Origin: Hydractinia symbiolongicarpus
Taxonomy: Eukaryota > Cnidaria > Hydrozoa > Anthoathecata > Hydractiniidae
Direction: 5' to 3'
Assembly (NCBI RefSeq): GCF_029227915.1
Contig: NC_079878.1
Span: 26,003,501-26,067,500 of the forward strand
Length of the DNA stretch: 64,000 nt
In this document: positions 22,655 to 34,232 of the stretch, piece after piece
Layout: every line of letters starts with the position of its first letter
How positions within the stretch are numbered: the first letter of the stretch is position 1
Position numbers and translations under genes: made by a program
Notes under the pieces: model-generated
Told to the model about the DNA's origin: nothing
The model's input: only the letters and a program-made list of their open reading frames with translations
Database searches by the model: none

Positions 22655-22840
22655 TTTTTTTAAATAATAGAAATATACATAAGATGTGACAAAGTCATTT
22701 GCAGCAGGTATTGATGAGCTGTCGGTGCGATAGTGAGACGAGTTTGCAGTCGTCTTTTGTCTCGCAACTGGATCGAGCCCAGTTGGTGACTCAAGCCCAC
22801 CAACACAAGCCCTCACTTCCGCCAATCACGGCCATCTAAC
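22655..22840 (-). mobile_element. tRNA-derived SINE-like element
   Basis: On the minus strand an A-box-like TGGCCGTGATTGGCGG is followed about 40 bases later by a B-box-like GGGCTCGATCCAGTTGC. Unique sequence and an A-rich tail (about 22655-22665) follow. The local GC is clearly higher than in the flanks. No cloverleaf closes, so it is not a working tRNA gene. The class is inferred from box order and spacing only. Confidence 0.45.
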
Positions 22841-22891
22841 AAGCCGCATGTTTTGGTAACATTACCTTCATCAGCCCATATATATTTATTT

Positions 22892-23000
22892 TTTTCTGGG
22901 TACAGTATTATACAATATACAATTTATAGAACAGTAGTAGAACTGTACTGTTCTACTACTGTTCTATAAATTGTTAATGTATAATACTGTACCCAGAAAA
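22892..23000. repeat. Near-perfect palindrome with 51-52 bp arms
   Basis: The left arm 22892-22943 begins TTTTCTGGGTACAGTATTAT. The right arm 22950-23000, reverse complemented, begins with the same 20 bases. The arms agree over their length except for a small difference (CAATATACAA against CATTAACAA). The loop is only 6 bases. A TATATA tract follows to about 23055. It could be a fold-back or MITE element, or a palindrome grown in place. Confidence 0.85.
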
Positions 23001-23055
23001 TATATATATATACATAAATATATATATATATATAAAATATAAATATAAATACCGT
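23001..23055. repeat. TA microsatellite
   Basis: Alternating TA runs, interrupted by C or AAA, lie directly right of the 109-bp palindrome. Confidence 0.8.
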
Positions 23056-24814
23056 TACAGTATCCTTAATTTTACTGATTTCATTATTATAGGTTTTTAT
23101 TTACCAGTCAGAACGAAGAGAAACCATAGTTACAAATATTAGATGCCTATATAGTTACGTATCTGAAAACATTTTCTGCTTCGTGTAATACCAAATTTTA
23201 TAAAGTTTCTTGATTTTCTTCATCTTCTTGCTTTAGAAATGTAAGCGTATTGGTCATGTTATGACGCTTGTATGATAATAGATGGAGAACATACTCTAAA
23301 AAAATACCCTACTATATAAACCTTTCACCACGTATGGTGAAAGTTGTACAGCTAAACAAATACAGTAAAGATATCAATTGAAAAGAAAAGTTGCATGTTA
23401 TTGACAAGTTATACAATATTCCTTCAGACAATAACGCGAAAAAAAAAAGATAAAAGGTTCATTAAAGTAAAGATAAATCTAGTTCATTAATTCTTTCTTA
23501 ATTCAGAGGTGTAATGAAACAGCAAGTAGGTTAAAAACAAATACAAGTTTTAATTTTTATTCCACAAAAAAACTTCTAAAAATAATTCTAAACGTCTAAA
23601 ATGTAGTTTGATAATTTGTTCCGTTGCAAACTTCAAATGCTGATTTTAAAGAGTCCTTGCACATACAGGATTAGCTTTTTTCAACAAAAATAGTCCTTTA
23701 TTAAAAGTAAATGATTTATTAATCTAAGCCCCGATAAAAGTTTGGATAATCTATGGCTATTTTACAATAAATACGGGAAATATCAATTGAAATGATAAAG
23801 AAGCCATTTTTGGAAAATTATGATGTCAGCAATGCTTCAATACGTAAAGCCACTAATTTTAATTTAGTTACCCTGTCACAGCACCTGTAAAGAAAGGTCC
23901 CCAAAATACCCTTTCCCCTTAGGGCATCGTTCGTTATAATCGTCGGATGAGATTTTGAACTCTAAGTTCTTTCCGTGCAACAGTTTCATTTATCAGTTTA
24001 ATCTGTAACTACAGTCGACATTTGAGATCTAAAACTCTCAGGGGACCGACAAAAAAGTTTGTCGAAAGTTTTCGACAAAGGATAGTCGAGATATCGAGTG
24101 TTGAAGGCCTTTAAAGCTCAAAAAGAAAGTTTACGTTCTTTATCAGAGTGTTTAGCTAAAAACGAGGAACCGAAAAAAGACTGAATATAGCTAGTATGTA
24201 TTTGTTACTAAAAGAAAAAGCAGTGTAGCATTTTAAATTTCTGTGATTTAATGCTTTTAGCGCGAGTTTCCGGTAGGTAGCCATTTTTGAAATAAGGAGG
24301 ATTTTAAAAATCCCAATTTGTAAATACTTGAAAGCCTCTTTAATGCATCAATCGAACATTTTATAAAAAAATAAGGGAAAAGTTCGAGATAACGTGATAA
24401 AGTGATATAAAGGAACCAACAAAAAGTACGTGGCAGAGAAATTTCGAGATACCAGGTACTGTCTTCACGTTAATTATGGCATACGAAAAGCGTTATGAAA
24501 ATATTTTAAAAGATTACGACATTTTGATGTAAAATATTTGTGTCCTAGCTACATCCAACGGAAATACGTTTGGATCTCATCTTCATCATCGATAAAACAG
24601 GAAGAATCATTTCCTCTGTACTATATACTTATCACTAAAATCACACACATTAAAATATTATCGCAGAATGAAGGATAAAAATATTCATAGGTGATTCTTT
24701 ATCATGGCATATCCGTTCGTTCATTCTCAACAGATAGGGTTTCACCCCTGATCAGACCTCCGATCATGAAATGCGAAAAGAATCGGTTTAAATGCCAGCA
24801 TTACTAACATATTG
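23056..24814. other. Intergenic DNA between the two fucosyltransferases, nothing recognised
   Basis: AT-rich with no supported gene. AAAGTTTGTCGAAAGTTTTC and nearby GTCGAGATATCGAG around 24050-24100 are short local repeats of no clear meaning. Confidence 0.35.
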
Positions 24815-24930
24815 CTGCACGTAGTGTAGTGGGTTCGTCTATGGCTCCAAGTTCTGGGTATGGCGGATCGTATCCCGCTCACTGCCAGACAGTGTGTTAG
24901 TGATGTGCAAAGAAGTTCTTCTTCAAAATG
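24815..24930 (+). mobile_element. tRNA-derived SINE head
   Basis: GTAGTGTAGTGGGTTCGTC (A-box-like, from 24821) is followed by GGCGGATCGTATCCCGCTC (B-box-like, 24862-24880). This order and spacing are what RNA polymerase III promoters of tRNA-derived SINEs show. The acceptor stem does not pair, so a functional tRNA is unlikely. Confidence 0.45.
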
Positions 24931-26759
24931 ATTGAAAAATTGTTGTATAAATTGATACAAGAACTTTATTGGTTTGATAAACAATGTGATTGTCGTCAAT
25001 AATTAGATTTCCACTGTTGTTTCTGGTTTGTCTATGCTTCTATGTACTGACTATAGTTTTAATGACACTTTCGTGGCTATCTGATAACGCCATACTTATT
25101 ATAAGTGTAAATGTTTTCAAAATACGTGCGCAACAAAGGTCATGTTAAACCGTTGTGCTAAGTTTCTACGTGCATTAAAAATTATAAAAGTTAGGCCCAA
25201 TTTTCAATATAATCTATCCTCGATTTTTATTTAAATATCCAGAAATTCTTGTTGGACTTTCTACGTAAAGCTTAAATACTTATGTGTTCACGAGTTAACT
25301 TTTAAATAACGCAATGTTTTATCAATAAATGTATTTTTATGACTTTTTGTCCGTTGCCATAGTAACTGATCAGTGAACAAGGTAAAAATCAGACAAAGAT
25401 ATTTTATAATACAATATGGAAGTATCCTTATTAACATTGCAAAAATAATATTTTAGCTGATCAAGTGATTTTACACATCTCAATCACTTGCAAGAGTTTT
25501 TTGTATTCCAAAGTTTATGTCCCCCCGTTTTACCCGTTTTTTTCAGGTTTAGAAATATATGATGAAATCGCCTTAGATCGTTATCCAACAATGTGTGTAC
25601 TATTTAATATTTAAAATTACCGATTAGATAAACGTATCTCTCGTAAATTCTTATTCTGCTAGATGAAATACTTTACAGAAGGCTTTTTGGGTAGATAAAC
25701 TATTTCGAATTCTGTGTAGCGGGCTGTTGTACTTTGTTTTATTTTGACACGTGTTTAATGTATCCTGGTCACCATGTGGTTACCAAGGTGTTGCTATGGC
25801 GATATATGGGAATTAAATAAAGGGAATATCAATATGCTAGAATGACGTTATTTAAAATCCCGATGACGCCATTATACCATTTATTTACTTTGAAGTAACT
25901 CTATACCTCATATTGTATTTTTGTATCGAGTTAAATGACATGAGAATCGAAATTTCTGGAAAAAACAGTCTATGAATTTGTTAGGTAAAATATGAAAATT
26001 CCTCACATATGTTAACCGTAATTATTGCTTGTAATTCGTCAAATTGATACTTAAGACGAACAAATGCCATTCTCATTCATTAATCCTATCTTTCTGACGT
26101 AATTCTAAAAGCAATTCATTATCAAGTCACTATCCATGGAAACAATCACTAACACAAATTCTGAGACAGTCTTGCTTTTTCCATCAGGAGAAGGTACGGC
26201 ATTTGATGCAAGAATTTAGCGTGTTGTGTAGTGAAAAAAAATTCTTTCATGGCTGTGGAAAATCTTTTGTAAGGGATTGCAGTTCATTTAAGTGAAGAGA
26301 GTCAAACTGAACTTTAGAAAGCAAACATTAAAAGTTCACACGCAGAACTATTATTTGTTTAAAAATCTAAAAAGTATCAGTCATCAGTTGGGCTAAGTCA
26401 AAGGGTTAAATATAGATGAGATAAGTTTAACAGAAGATATAAAGTCCCAACGTTTTATGCAGTTATAAAATTAGGAAAAAATGTTGTGAAAAATATTTTA
26501 TTTTGCTGTTGCAAGATAATAGATAGATAAACATAGATGGATAAACACAGATCAGATAAGACATAACTTTTCTACAGCAAAAATAAAGCACTTCCTATTT
26601 CTGCCTCCCCACCCCCTTACCCCAACCTGCTTGCTCGGTACTGAGAAGGACCAATGATTGAATGCCAACGTGGTAAGGTGGTATAAAATTAGAATATTAT
26701 TTAAGTTCTTAAGAACTATAAGCTTGGAATTTGAAAAGAAAAGTAATTAAAACCCAAAA
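24931..26759. other. Intergenic DNA, nothing recognised
   Basis: AT-rich with no gene, tandem array or paired inverted ends recognised. Confidence 0.35.
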
Positions 26760-26765
26760 TTTATT
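26760..26765 (-). terminator. Poly(A) signal for the second fucosyltransferase gene
   Basis: AATAAA on the minus strand lies about 34 bases downstream of the stop codon at 26799-26801. Confidence 0.45.
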
Positions 26766-26798
26766 CCTTGAAACGTTCTTACATTCAGTATTGCATAT

Positions 26799-28205
26799 TT
26801 ACATTCCAATCCATTCAGGTGGAAAGTAGTCGTCATGGTTTACGTACGAAGAAAGAGTACTATTTTTCCTCGGCCAGTCCTTGTAATACACAACCTCACC
26901 CCCAGTTAAATAAGCAGCCCACCAACTATATGTCCCAACACTGGTGATCATATGTTTGCACGATGAAAGAATGGCTAGGTCAACTTCCGCAGAATTGCCA
27001 TCGCAAAAGACAGTCTGTGATTTATATTCTTTTAAATTTTCTTTAGTCCATGCCATATCTCGACTTGCAACAATAAATATGCAGTTAAATTTCTTCTTAA
27101 AATACGCAATAGCTCGATCAAGGTAGCTTTTATCAGCAACAGAATAACTAAATTTTGCATTACCCTTGGACATCATGTCATTTCTTCGGATATGTATTGC
27201 AATTGGTACTACATTTTCACTTCGGTTTTGCATAGTTGTTGTTAAAAAGGACTGTGCTTTTGTTGCAATTTCATCCTTAAATGTAAATTCTTTTAGAATG
27301 TCTTTTTTGTACTCGTGAAAATATTTCCAACTTTGTAAATATCCTTCGACAAATATATTCTCTTCAGGTAACTCTCTCGTCTGCGGATAATACTTGCAAC
27401 ATAATTTCGTTCCCAAATGTAAATAACTTTTCCATTTAAAAGAGCTGTTATATGATTCTCTTTGAAATATATTAAAAGTATTTACCAGTTGTTCTTTGGC
27501 TAGAATTTGGTATCTTAATGTCCTGTTTGATTTCTTAGCAATGCCATAACCAGCAGCGTATATAAACATACGATAGCCAATTCCAAGATTCGCACTTTGT
27601 ACCACCAGATTGTAGTAACCATCTGTATTTTTCACTGAGTGAGCAGGAAGAGAATCTGAATACTCCTTAAATACAGATCCATGTCTCGAGATAAAAAAAT
27701 CACTAAGTGTTTTCAAGTTGGGAAAACTGTCAGTTCCTACTGCAGGATGCGTAACAGCGTTGTTTTTAGGTTTTTCGCTTGGAAGCTTACTTGGTGCTGT
27801 TTCAGACATTTTTATTTCGTTTTGTTTTTGTGAAGACGTTCCCGTAACTGGCTTTTGTGTTACCAAAAGAACTTCACTATTTTTGTTGATTTTCGGCAAC
27901 GTGAAAGGATTTATTACTTTAGGTTTTTCGTTCATGTTGTTATGAGACCTTCCTGCAAATGCCTTCCTTTTTAGTTCTCTTGATTCATGATCTTTATGTT
28001 TGTCATTCCGACTCGAAGGGTAAAGTAGTATTTCTTGCTTAGATTTGATGGCAATGTATTCTTGTGAATTGACGATTGATTCTACGACCTGCCGCGGCAC
28101 ATCTTTTCTGTTGTCCCCATGTGTTTTAAAGAATCTCTGATAAATTAAAAAACTTGTTATATATAATACATTGATGGCTAAAAAAGCTTGAAAGTACTTC
28201 TTCAT
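26799..28205 (-). CDS. GT11 alpha-1,2-fucosyltransferase-like protein (copy B), single exon, altered motifs
   Basis: A 468-residue type II membrane protein with a signal anchor at about 6-23. Its stalk is long, Lys/Ser/Pro-rich and probably disordered (about 25-190), nearly twice that of copy A. The GT11 domain is about 197-468. It is clearly a paralogue of copy A: both share EGYLQSWKYF/KGYHQSWKYF, VADKSYLD/VADKNYLD, VYYKDWPRK and DDYFPPEWI. Two signature sites differ: GLGNRMF becomes LGIGYRMF (207-214), and HIRRGD becomes HIRRND (338-343). The catalytic-domain arginines remain. RRND may still work, since FUT8-type enzymes have other residues there, but the loss of Asn in GLGN is less common. 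It may be an active enzyme with changed specificity or a decaying one; the frame is fully intact. Confidence 0.88.
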   Translation of the reverse strand: MKKYFQAFLAINVLYITSFLIYQRFFKTHGDNRKDVPRQVVESIVNSQEYIAIKSKQEILLYPSSRNDKHKDHESRELKRKAFAGRSHNNMNEKPKVINPFTLPKINKNSEVLLVTQKPVTGTSSQKQNEIKMSETAPSKLPSEKPKNNAVTHPAVGTDSFPNLKTLSDFFISRHGSVFKEYSDSLPAHSVKNTDGYYNLVVQSANLGIGYRMFIYAAGYGIAKKSNRTLRYQILAKEQLVNTFNIFQRESYNSSFKWKSYLHLGTKLCCKYYPQTRELPEENIFVEGYLQSWKYFHEYKKDILKEFTFKDEIATKAQSFLTTTMQNRSENVVPIAIHIRRNDMMSKGNAKFSYSVADKSYLDRAIAYFKKKFNCIFIVASRDMAWTKENLKEYKSQTVFCDGNSAEVDLAILSSCKHMITSVGTYSWWAAYLTGGEVVYYKDWPRKNSTLSSYVNHDDYFPPEWIGM

Positions 28206-29308
28206 TTTTTTATAAAAAAACTAATTTGCTCGTCTTTAACGGTACACGTCTTTATAAGCTGTAACGAGTTTTTATTTAATTATATTACTCCATTAAGACA
28301 TTACACGAAGCAATAAAACTGTTTTGCATTTTATAACTTACTTGTCCCATTTGTAAACATTGCATTCATCAGCTAACACTATATTATGATTTACTCTTGT
28401 CATTCCCAGATTACAATATTCAATACCTCTAACCAACCTTTTTGTAAAAAGGTAATTATTTTCTTATTGAACATTTTCAATGGTAATTTATTGCTTTAAA
28501 AGAATAAAATAAACGTGTATGCTAAAATCGCATCAATTATGAGTTTAGCTCGATTACGTGCAGCAGAAAACAAACGCTTTTTCACAAGAAAGAAACATAG
28601 TTTATAAAAACATACAGGCTGCGATAATTAAAGAAGACCTGTTAAGAATTACTATTAGGCAGAGGGTTTGCCAAATGACTCTTTGGCAAATTCTCTGCCT
28701 AATAATTTTTAAGAAACATAGGGTTTCAACGAAATCTTGTGTTTTCTAATTTCTTGTGAACGTTTTATATCTCAAGCCTTATATCCAATAAATAATTTTG
28801 CAAAAAAAAAAAAAAAAATCAGAGCATTTGAGAAATAATGAATATACTGAATATGTGTCTAGCTCAACTGATGACTTACAAAAAAGCATTGTAACGAGCA
28901 TCAACGAAGAAAATATGCTGCATCATTTTTCTTATGACGACAAAGTTGCGCTAGTTGTAAACGAAGTTCTTTCTTTTGTCAATATTTTGAAATTCCACGC
29001 AAGTTTATTAAAATCAGTATTTTTTTTTTACCGCAATAATAAGCCGACGTCATTATGACCATTTTTTACGAGTTTCGAGCATTTGTGGGCTCCGATGTGA
29101 ATTATTTCGTTGTTCGAGGTGTTAGCGAAAGCGATTAATAACGCTGTCCGTCTGAGTTAAGCGTATGAAAAATTAGCGATTTTTGCAGCCTGCGGAGCTT
29201 TGGCTATTTGGCATTTGTGTTATTTGTGTTAAAAAATGAAAAAAATATTGCATTTATCTGCAATTTCTTTCAAGCTTGTAAAAACGTTTTCTTCTTCTTA
29301 CAAACCGG
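28206..29308. other. Upstream region of fucosyltransferase copy B
   Basis: This holds the hairpin at 28654-28703 and a poly-A run at 28801-28817. Frames at 28558-28749 and 28798-29058 are open by chance: the first is largely the two arms of the hairpin. Confidence 0.4.
28654..28703. repeat. Hairpin with 22-bp arms
   Basis: The left arm is ATTAGGCAGAGGGTTTGCCA then AA. The right arm, reverse complemented, is ATTAGGCAGAGAATTTGCCA then AA. There are two mismatches and a 6-base loop. AT-rich pairing extends outward a little. It may be a small MITE or a stem-loop. Confidence 0.8.
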
Positions 29309-31665
29309 TGTCACAGTTATTACTCCCTAAAAAAGATACTCCCCAGTATTATTTCCTGTGAAATCTATATTCCCCATCATTATTTCCCAGTTAAAAAATA
29401 CTTAGGGAGAATATCTTTCATGGAAAATAAAAACTTTTCAGGAAAAAATTACTCCCCTGCACAGTTTCACATTAAGGAGTTTTCCAATTTAAATAAACAT
29501 TGTCTAAGTCATTATCTAAGAAAAACAATTTTAAGTATTGTTGAGAAGATATGTTTATAAAAGGATAAAGATAGAAAAGTGAATACGACAAAACCTAAAT
29601 ATTAAAAATCTTGAACCTAACAAGTCATTTCTTTCGAAAATTTTTCCAAAAATATCACGGTTCAACATTTTTTATATCCTTAGAGTTCAATAACAGAGCA
29701 ATGCAGCTTTTAAAATCAGTAAATTTTATTATAAAAGGGTGAGAAAGTGTACTAAAAGGTATCAAACTTTAAAAAAATATGGTCGCAAAATGTACCAAAA
29801 TGTAAAAGCGTGTAACAAAAGCAACAAAAGGGTTTGCAGTATAAAAAGTATAAAAATTTATAGCGGTAACAAAAGGTAAAAACCTGTAAACAATTTGATT
29901 GTAAGATTGTAGCATTCTTAAAGCTTAAAGATTTATAGCTCATAGATGCAAAAGGTTAATTGTATAGTAAATGGAAATTTCCTCCTAAAATAAAACTCGC
30001 AACAGCAACAAAATATAAGTATACAAAATATACTAGTACCATTAAAAAATTATGAGGAAAATTTTGGAAAAGGTGTAAGTTTTTGCATTTCTAAACTATT
30101 TATTAAGTGTTGGTGCATCTTCCGTACGTCAAATACTGTTTGGTGATTTGCCATTTAAGATTTCAGCTGCAAAAGTTATTGCAAAAATACCACAATTGCA
30201 ACTGTCTGTTTTTGCACAGGAAGAAAATTTATCAATTGTTTCCTTAAAAAATGCTTTTACAAAGAATTTACTGACTTCCTCGATGGCCGCATAAGACTTT
30301 TATGGAGACTATTATAAACTTGCACTTAAAGCTACTAATTTTACTTATTATTTATAAGCTATTACTCTTTTCAAGCAACAGCCATGCTGAAAAATATAAG
30401 GGATTATCTATAGCGTTACGAACCACTCGATTGCCCCACTAAAAAGCCAAAGCATTTGATGAGCTTTTCCGTGCTAATTTTATTACTGCCACCTCTCGTT
30501 TGAAGACTTTGAAGCACACATTGTGGAAAGTTTAGGTAAATTAATAGAAAAATATATGTTTCTTTTTTCCTCTAATTATAAATTTCAATCGCGTGAACGT
30601 ATTACTTTTTCAATGGTATGCACTACTTCCTTGCGACATTGTTGCATTGATCAGAATCATCTCCACAATTTTTAAGATAGTCTTGATTAGGCTTTTGCTC
30701 CCTTTTTATTTTTCGGTCTTCTTCATTAATTTGACTTTTGTCTTCGGTACTGCATTGTTTTTGATCCAGATCTGAGGAATTTTTTTTATCATTGATATCA
30801 TTTTTATCAAGAAGTCCATATTGAATGTCTATCGGTAAAACGGCATGACGATTGTAAAGCATGGAAAATAGTGAAAACTTGGTGGAATAATGTCTACTGA
30901 CTCTATGTGCAAATAATACGACATCGATTGCATCTGGCCAATCATCTTGCTTTATCAGAAAGTCTTTAATTGTTTGGTTTTAGCGCTTACATGAGCCATT
31001 CGATTGAGGATAATAAGCAGAAGTTATTCTTTGATCGGCCCCTGTCACTTCAAGCAAACATTCTGAAATTTCACTTACTTTCACTTTCACGATTTGTATT
31101 TGGATACAACCGTGCCAACAAATCATTTCGTACGAAAACTTTGCAACTATTGATGCACTTCTATCTTTCACTGCTTATGCTTCTGACCACTTTGAAAATA
31201 GTCTATACAAACAATTTGAATCTTATCACTTCAGGAAGATTGCACAGATCTATGTTTTCTGGATAAATTTCGTTTCTTAAAAATCCTTCTGTTGCCTCAT
31301 TTACGTGCTTAGCTCTCTTTTGTTGATCTGAATCTACGCTTTTCTGGTATTGTGTAGCTCTTTTCACGCTGAGTCTATGTAAAATTCTGTTTACAATAAT
31401 AATAATAATAAAGTATGTAGTCTAGCATGAAATCTACGGAGTACGTAAATATAGAACACCTATTTATTTATATGAAAACAGATATTCTTTCTTGATATTC
31501 GAATCTTCTACATGCAATAGAATGACTTCCTTTTTCATGGAATAACTTGCTTCTTTTAGGGATTTTTTTTCCTACAGGAGTACTATTTTGCTAGGAGTAA
31601 AGACTTCCTATTAAAAAAGTACTGGGAAGTATTTCTTTCTGGGGAATATTTACTAACGGGTTACA
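29309..31665 (-). mobile_element. Decayed 2.36-kb TIR transposon with an integrase remnant (Ginger-like)
   Basis: The left end starts TGTCACAGTTATTACTCCC. The right end, reverse complemented, starts TGTAACCCGTTAGTAAATAT then TCCCC. Both continue into A-rich sequence with ATACTCCCCAGTA or ATACTTCCCAGTA. CGG flanks both ends, which may be a target duplication. Between them is a minus-strand integrase remnant (30623-31171). A DDE integrase of retroelement type flanked by inverted repeats is the layout of Ginger transposons. The ends are worn, and a nested or unrelated origin is possible. Confidence 0.45.
30623..31171 (-). pseudogene. Broken retroelement-type integrase (rve) fragment
   Basis: The frame contains GADQRITSAYYPQSNGSCKR, the well-known C-terminal part of the integrase core (usual form ITSAYHPQTNG-x-x-ER). 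A TAA at 30980-30982 follows. The same frame then continues with NQTIKDFLIKQDDWPDAIDV, VLFAHR, YSTKF and AVLPI, as integrases do. The catalytic Glu is replaced by Lys (CKR), and the nonsense codon cuts the domain, so the copy is dead. Related sequence upstream (to about 31395) is in other frames and carries a stop. A Gln/Lys/Asp-rich tail follows to 30623. The plus-strand frame at 30970-31266 is the shadow of this one. Confidence 0.7.
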
Positions 31666-34232
31666 CGGCATAAAGTTGATAAAAATATTGGAAAAGAAAA
31701 GCCTAGGTCGTACGCAATCTACTTGTGGTTACGTACTGATCTCATTTGATTACATAATACATTTGTAGAACACGTGATCAATACCTAGGAAACATCATAA
31801 AAATATAATTGATACAGGGCACCATGATGAGGTTCTAGTAGAGGGCTGTCATCAGCAAGCAGTAAACAGCACTGCGTGATTCGAAGATCATTAGAGAGTT
31901 GTTTAATCAGCTTGTAGTCTGCGCCTACCAACTTAGTAAGAAACAAAATAAAAAATTGTTATCATTGATAAAGAAAAAGATTTGAGCTATAAAATGGATA
32001 AATCCCATGTACTCCAAGTCAAAGCAATGGTATCTCTTGAAGATGAGACGCCAAATGTTGTTGATAACGAAGATGATGCTTACTGTAAACGTCTAGCTTT
32101 CGTATTAAAATGTTTCCTACTTAAAGCGCGGCAGTTGTAAAACATAGGATTTAATATTTAGTTTTCAAAAGAGTTATGATACGCCAACAAGCAATGTGAA
32201 CGAAGATTTGGTCCAGGCAGAGATTGCAGTATTTAAAACGAATTCACCCAAATGATAAGCGGTTCTAATTTCCATCTATCTTGGTCTTACAAACAAATAT
32301 TTTTTTTTTCATTTTTTTCTAAACAAAGTATAAGAATAAAAATGAAGGAGTAGCACATAATGCATCACAAAGTCAGTTGTTCTTAATAATTGTTATAACT
32401 TCATGTAAGAGGTATAAGGTTGATATATAAACATTGACAAAAGCGAATCAACATTGCCACGTCTCACTTTTCAATAATGCGAGTAAGGTAACTTTTTCTC
32501 TAGACCGAATTCTGGTAATAAGGGATTATAAAAACTTATACATTGACACCAAGCTTTTTTGATTTCACGAAAAGTTGATCTCATATTACTTAGTCTCAAA
32601 AACGAAACGAGGCTGAAGAAGAGTCGAAACATTATTCAAGCTACATTTAAACATACATTTAACTAAAAAAAGACCAAGAACTTTCTGGCTCGATATCTTG
32701 ATACTATCTACTACGCCACAACAATATGCATCCGATATATTTTGATTGAAGAGACGGAGCAATAGTGTTATTGTTTTTTGTGATTGTGTTTCTTATAAGA
32801 ATATGTCAATTCCATTACTGTGAAAAGAAATTTGTTATGAATCCACAATAGTACAATGGTTAATCATCCGCGAAATTGACGTGTCATTCCTGTCATTCCA
32901 TTGTTCTTCTCTCGAGTTTTCTAGTTTAAATTTTAAATGTTCTTAAGAAACCTTTACAGTGTTTTTTAAGAAATGAGTAAATTCTGAAAGAAAGCAGGTA
33001 TCACTAAAATAAGAATATTTCTATTAAGAAAATTATAATTTCGTTCTATGGAATTATTGGTCATTTTGTAGTTATTTGACGGTGTTTTTTTTGTAAACTT
33101 TACGCGCCATTTTAATGTGCCAGACACGAGACGAAATTTATAAAGAACGAACGTGTTTTTATTATCCTTCTTATCGTTCTTTACACCTTTGCTATGAGAA
33201 ATAATTATAACAATTAAATATTGCTTTCTTTTATGTTATTTTTTCCTGAGTTCATTAAATAATAACCGGTTCAAAAATCCTTATAAATGCTTCACAGTCC
33301 ACTGATTAGTTCTAATTAAAAAACGTAAAAGTTTTATCTCTTAACCTTGTTCGGTCTGTGGGCGGAATCCGCCCCCTCCCCCCCTCTTTTGATTTTTCTT
33401 TAATAACCCTTGCATAAAATAACCATGAAAGGCTGCATGGTCTTGCTACTGTCTTAGTTTTAGTATTTGTATATAAGATATCACATACCAAATTTTTAGG
33501 TCCAATACCTGTTGGAGCCGTCGATATTGGCTATTACTTGAAGCTAACACAAAAATGAGGTCCTTATCATCGTGAAACTATAATAATTTTCGTTAGGATT
33601 ATACTTAGAAGTTAAAACTTACAACACAACTTTATTCTATGAAGGGGAATCATTCTGTAAATCTTAATTTTGCGATCAATCCGTTTTTCTGATTTTTTTG
33701 GATTTTTGGCATTGTTTCATGCGAACCATGTAAAATCACGGAAAATATGTTAAATATCTTTTATTTAACTATAAGAAACTTTAAATAGTATGTGCATATA
33801 TTCGCTTCTGAACTAAAGTAACTGAATCTTAAGCAAATAGTGGTATTTTAAAGAAATTTCAAACACCGATGACGTCACAGACATAGGCAATTTAGGCTAT
33901 TAATGTTTTCGTTGACATGTTTACATAAAGGCGAGTGATGGCGCCTTGACCACAATATATGTTTTTTTAATTCTTACAAATTTAAAGTTTTGTTGACAAG
34001 ATAAGCTATCAAATTACATTTTGAACATTATCGTAAGGTAGTGACGTCAATGAAGATTAAAAATTGAACGTCAGAATTCTGATATGATTCGTTTGTTGCA
34101 AAAGATAATTATCTGGCATTCTTTTGTTCCTTGTTTAAGTTTTAGATAAGTTATCGTACCAGCTTTTATTCAAATTTTAGCTTTGATTAATTAATATAAA
34201 ATCTAGTTTAAAAGATTTGTTAATGCCAGTCA
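31666..34232. other. Intergenic DNA, nothing recognised
   Basis: AT-rich with no protein-like frame over 60 codons and no tandem array. A short C-run (CCGCCCCCTCCCCCCCTC) occurs near 33370. Confidence 0.35.

Noticed and set aside
24821-24895. Functional tRNA gene
   Set aside because: A- and B-box-like sequences are present, but no acceptor stem pairs and the anticodon arm is unclear; a SINE head is more likely.
28558-28749. 63-codon plus-strand open frame
   Set aside because: The middle of it is the two arms of a hairpin; no other support.
30970-31266. 98-codon plus-strand open frame
   Set aside because: It is the shadow of the minus-strand integrase remnant.
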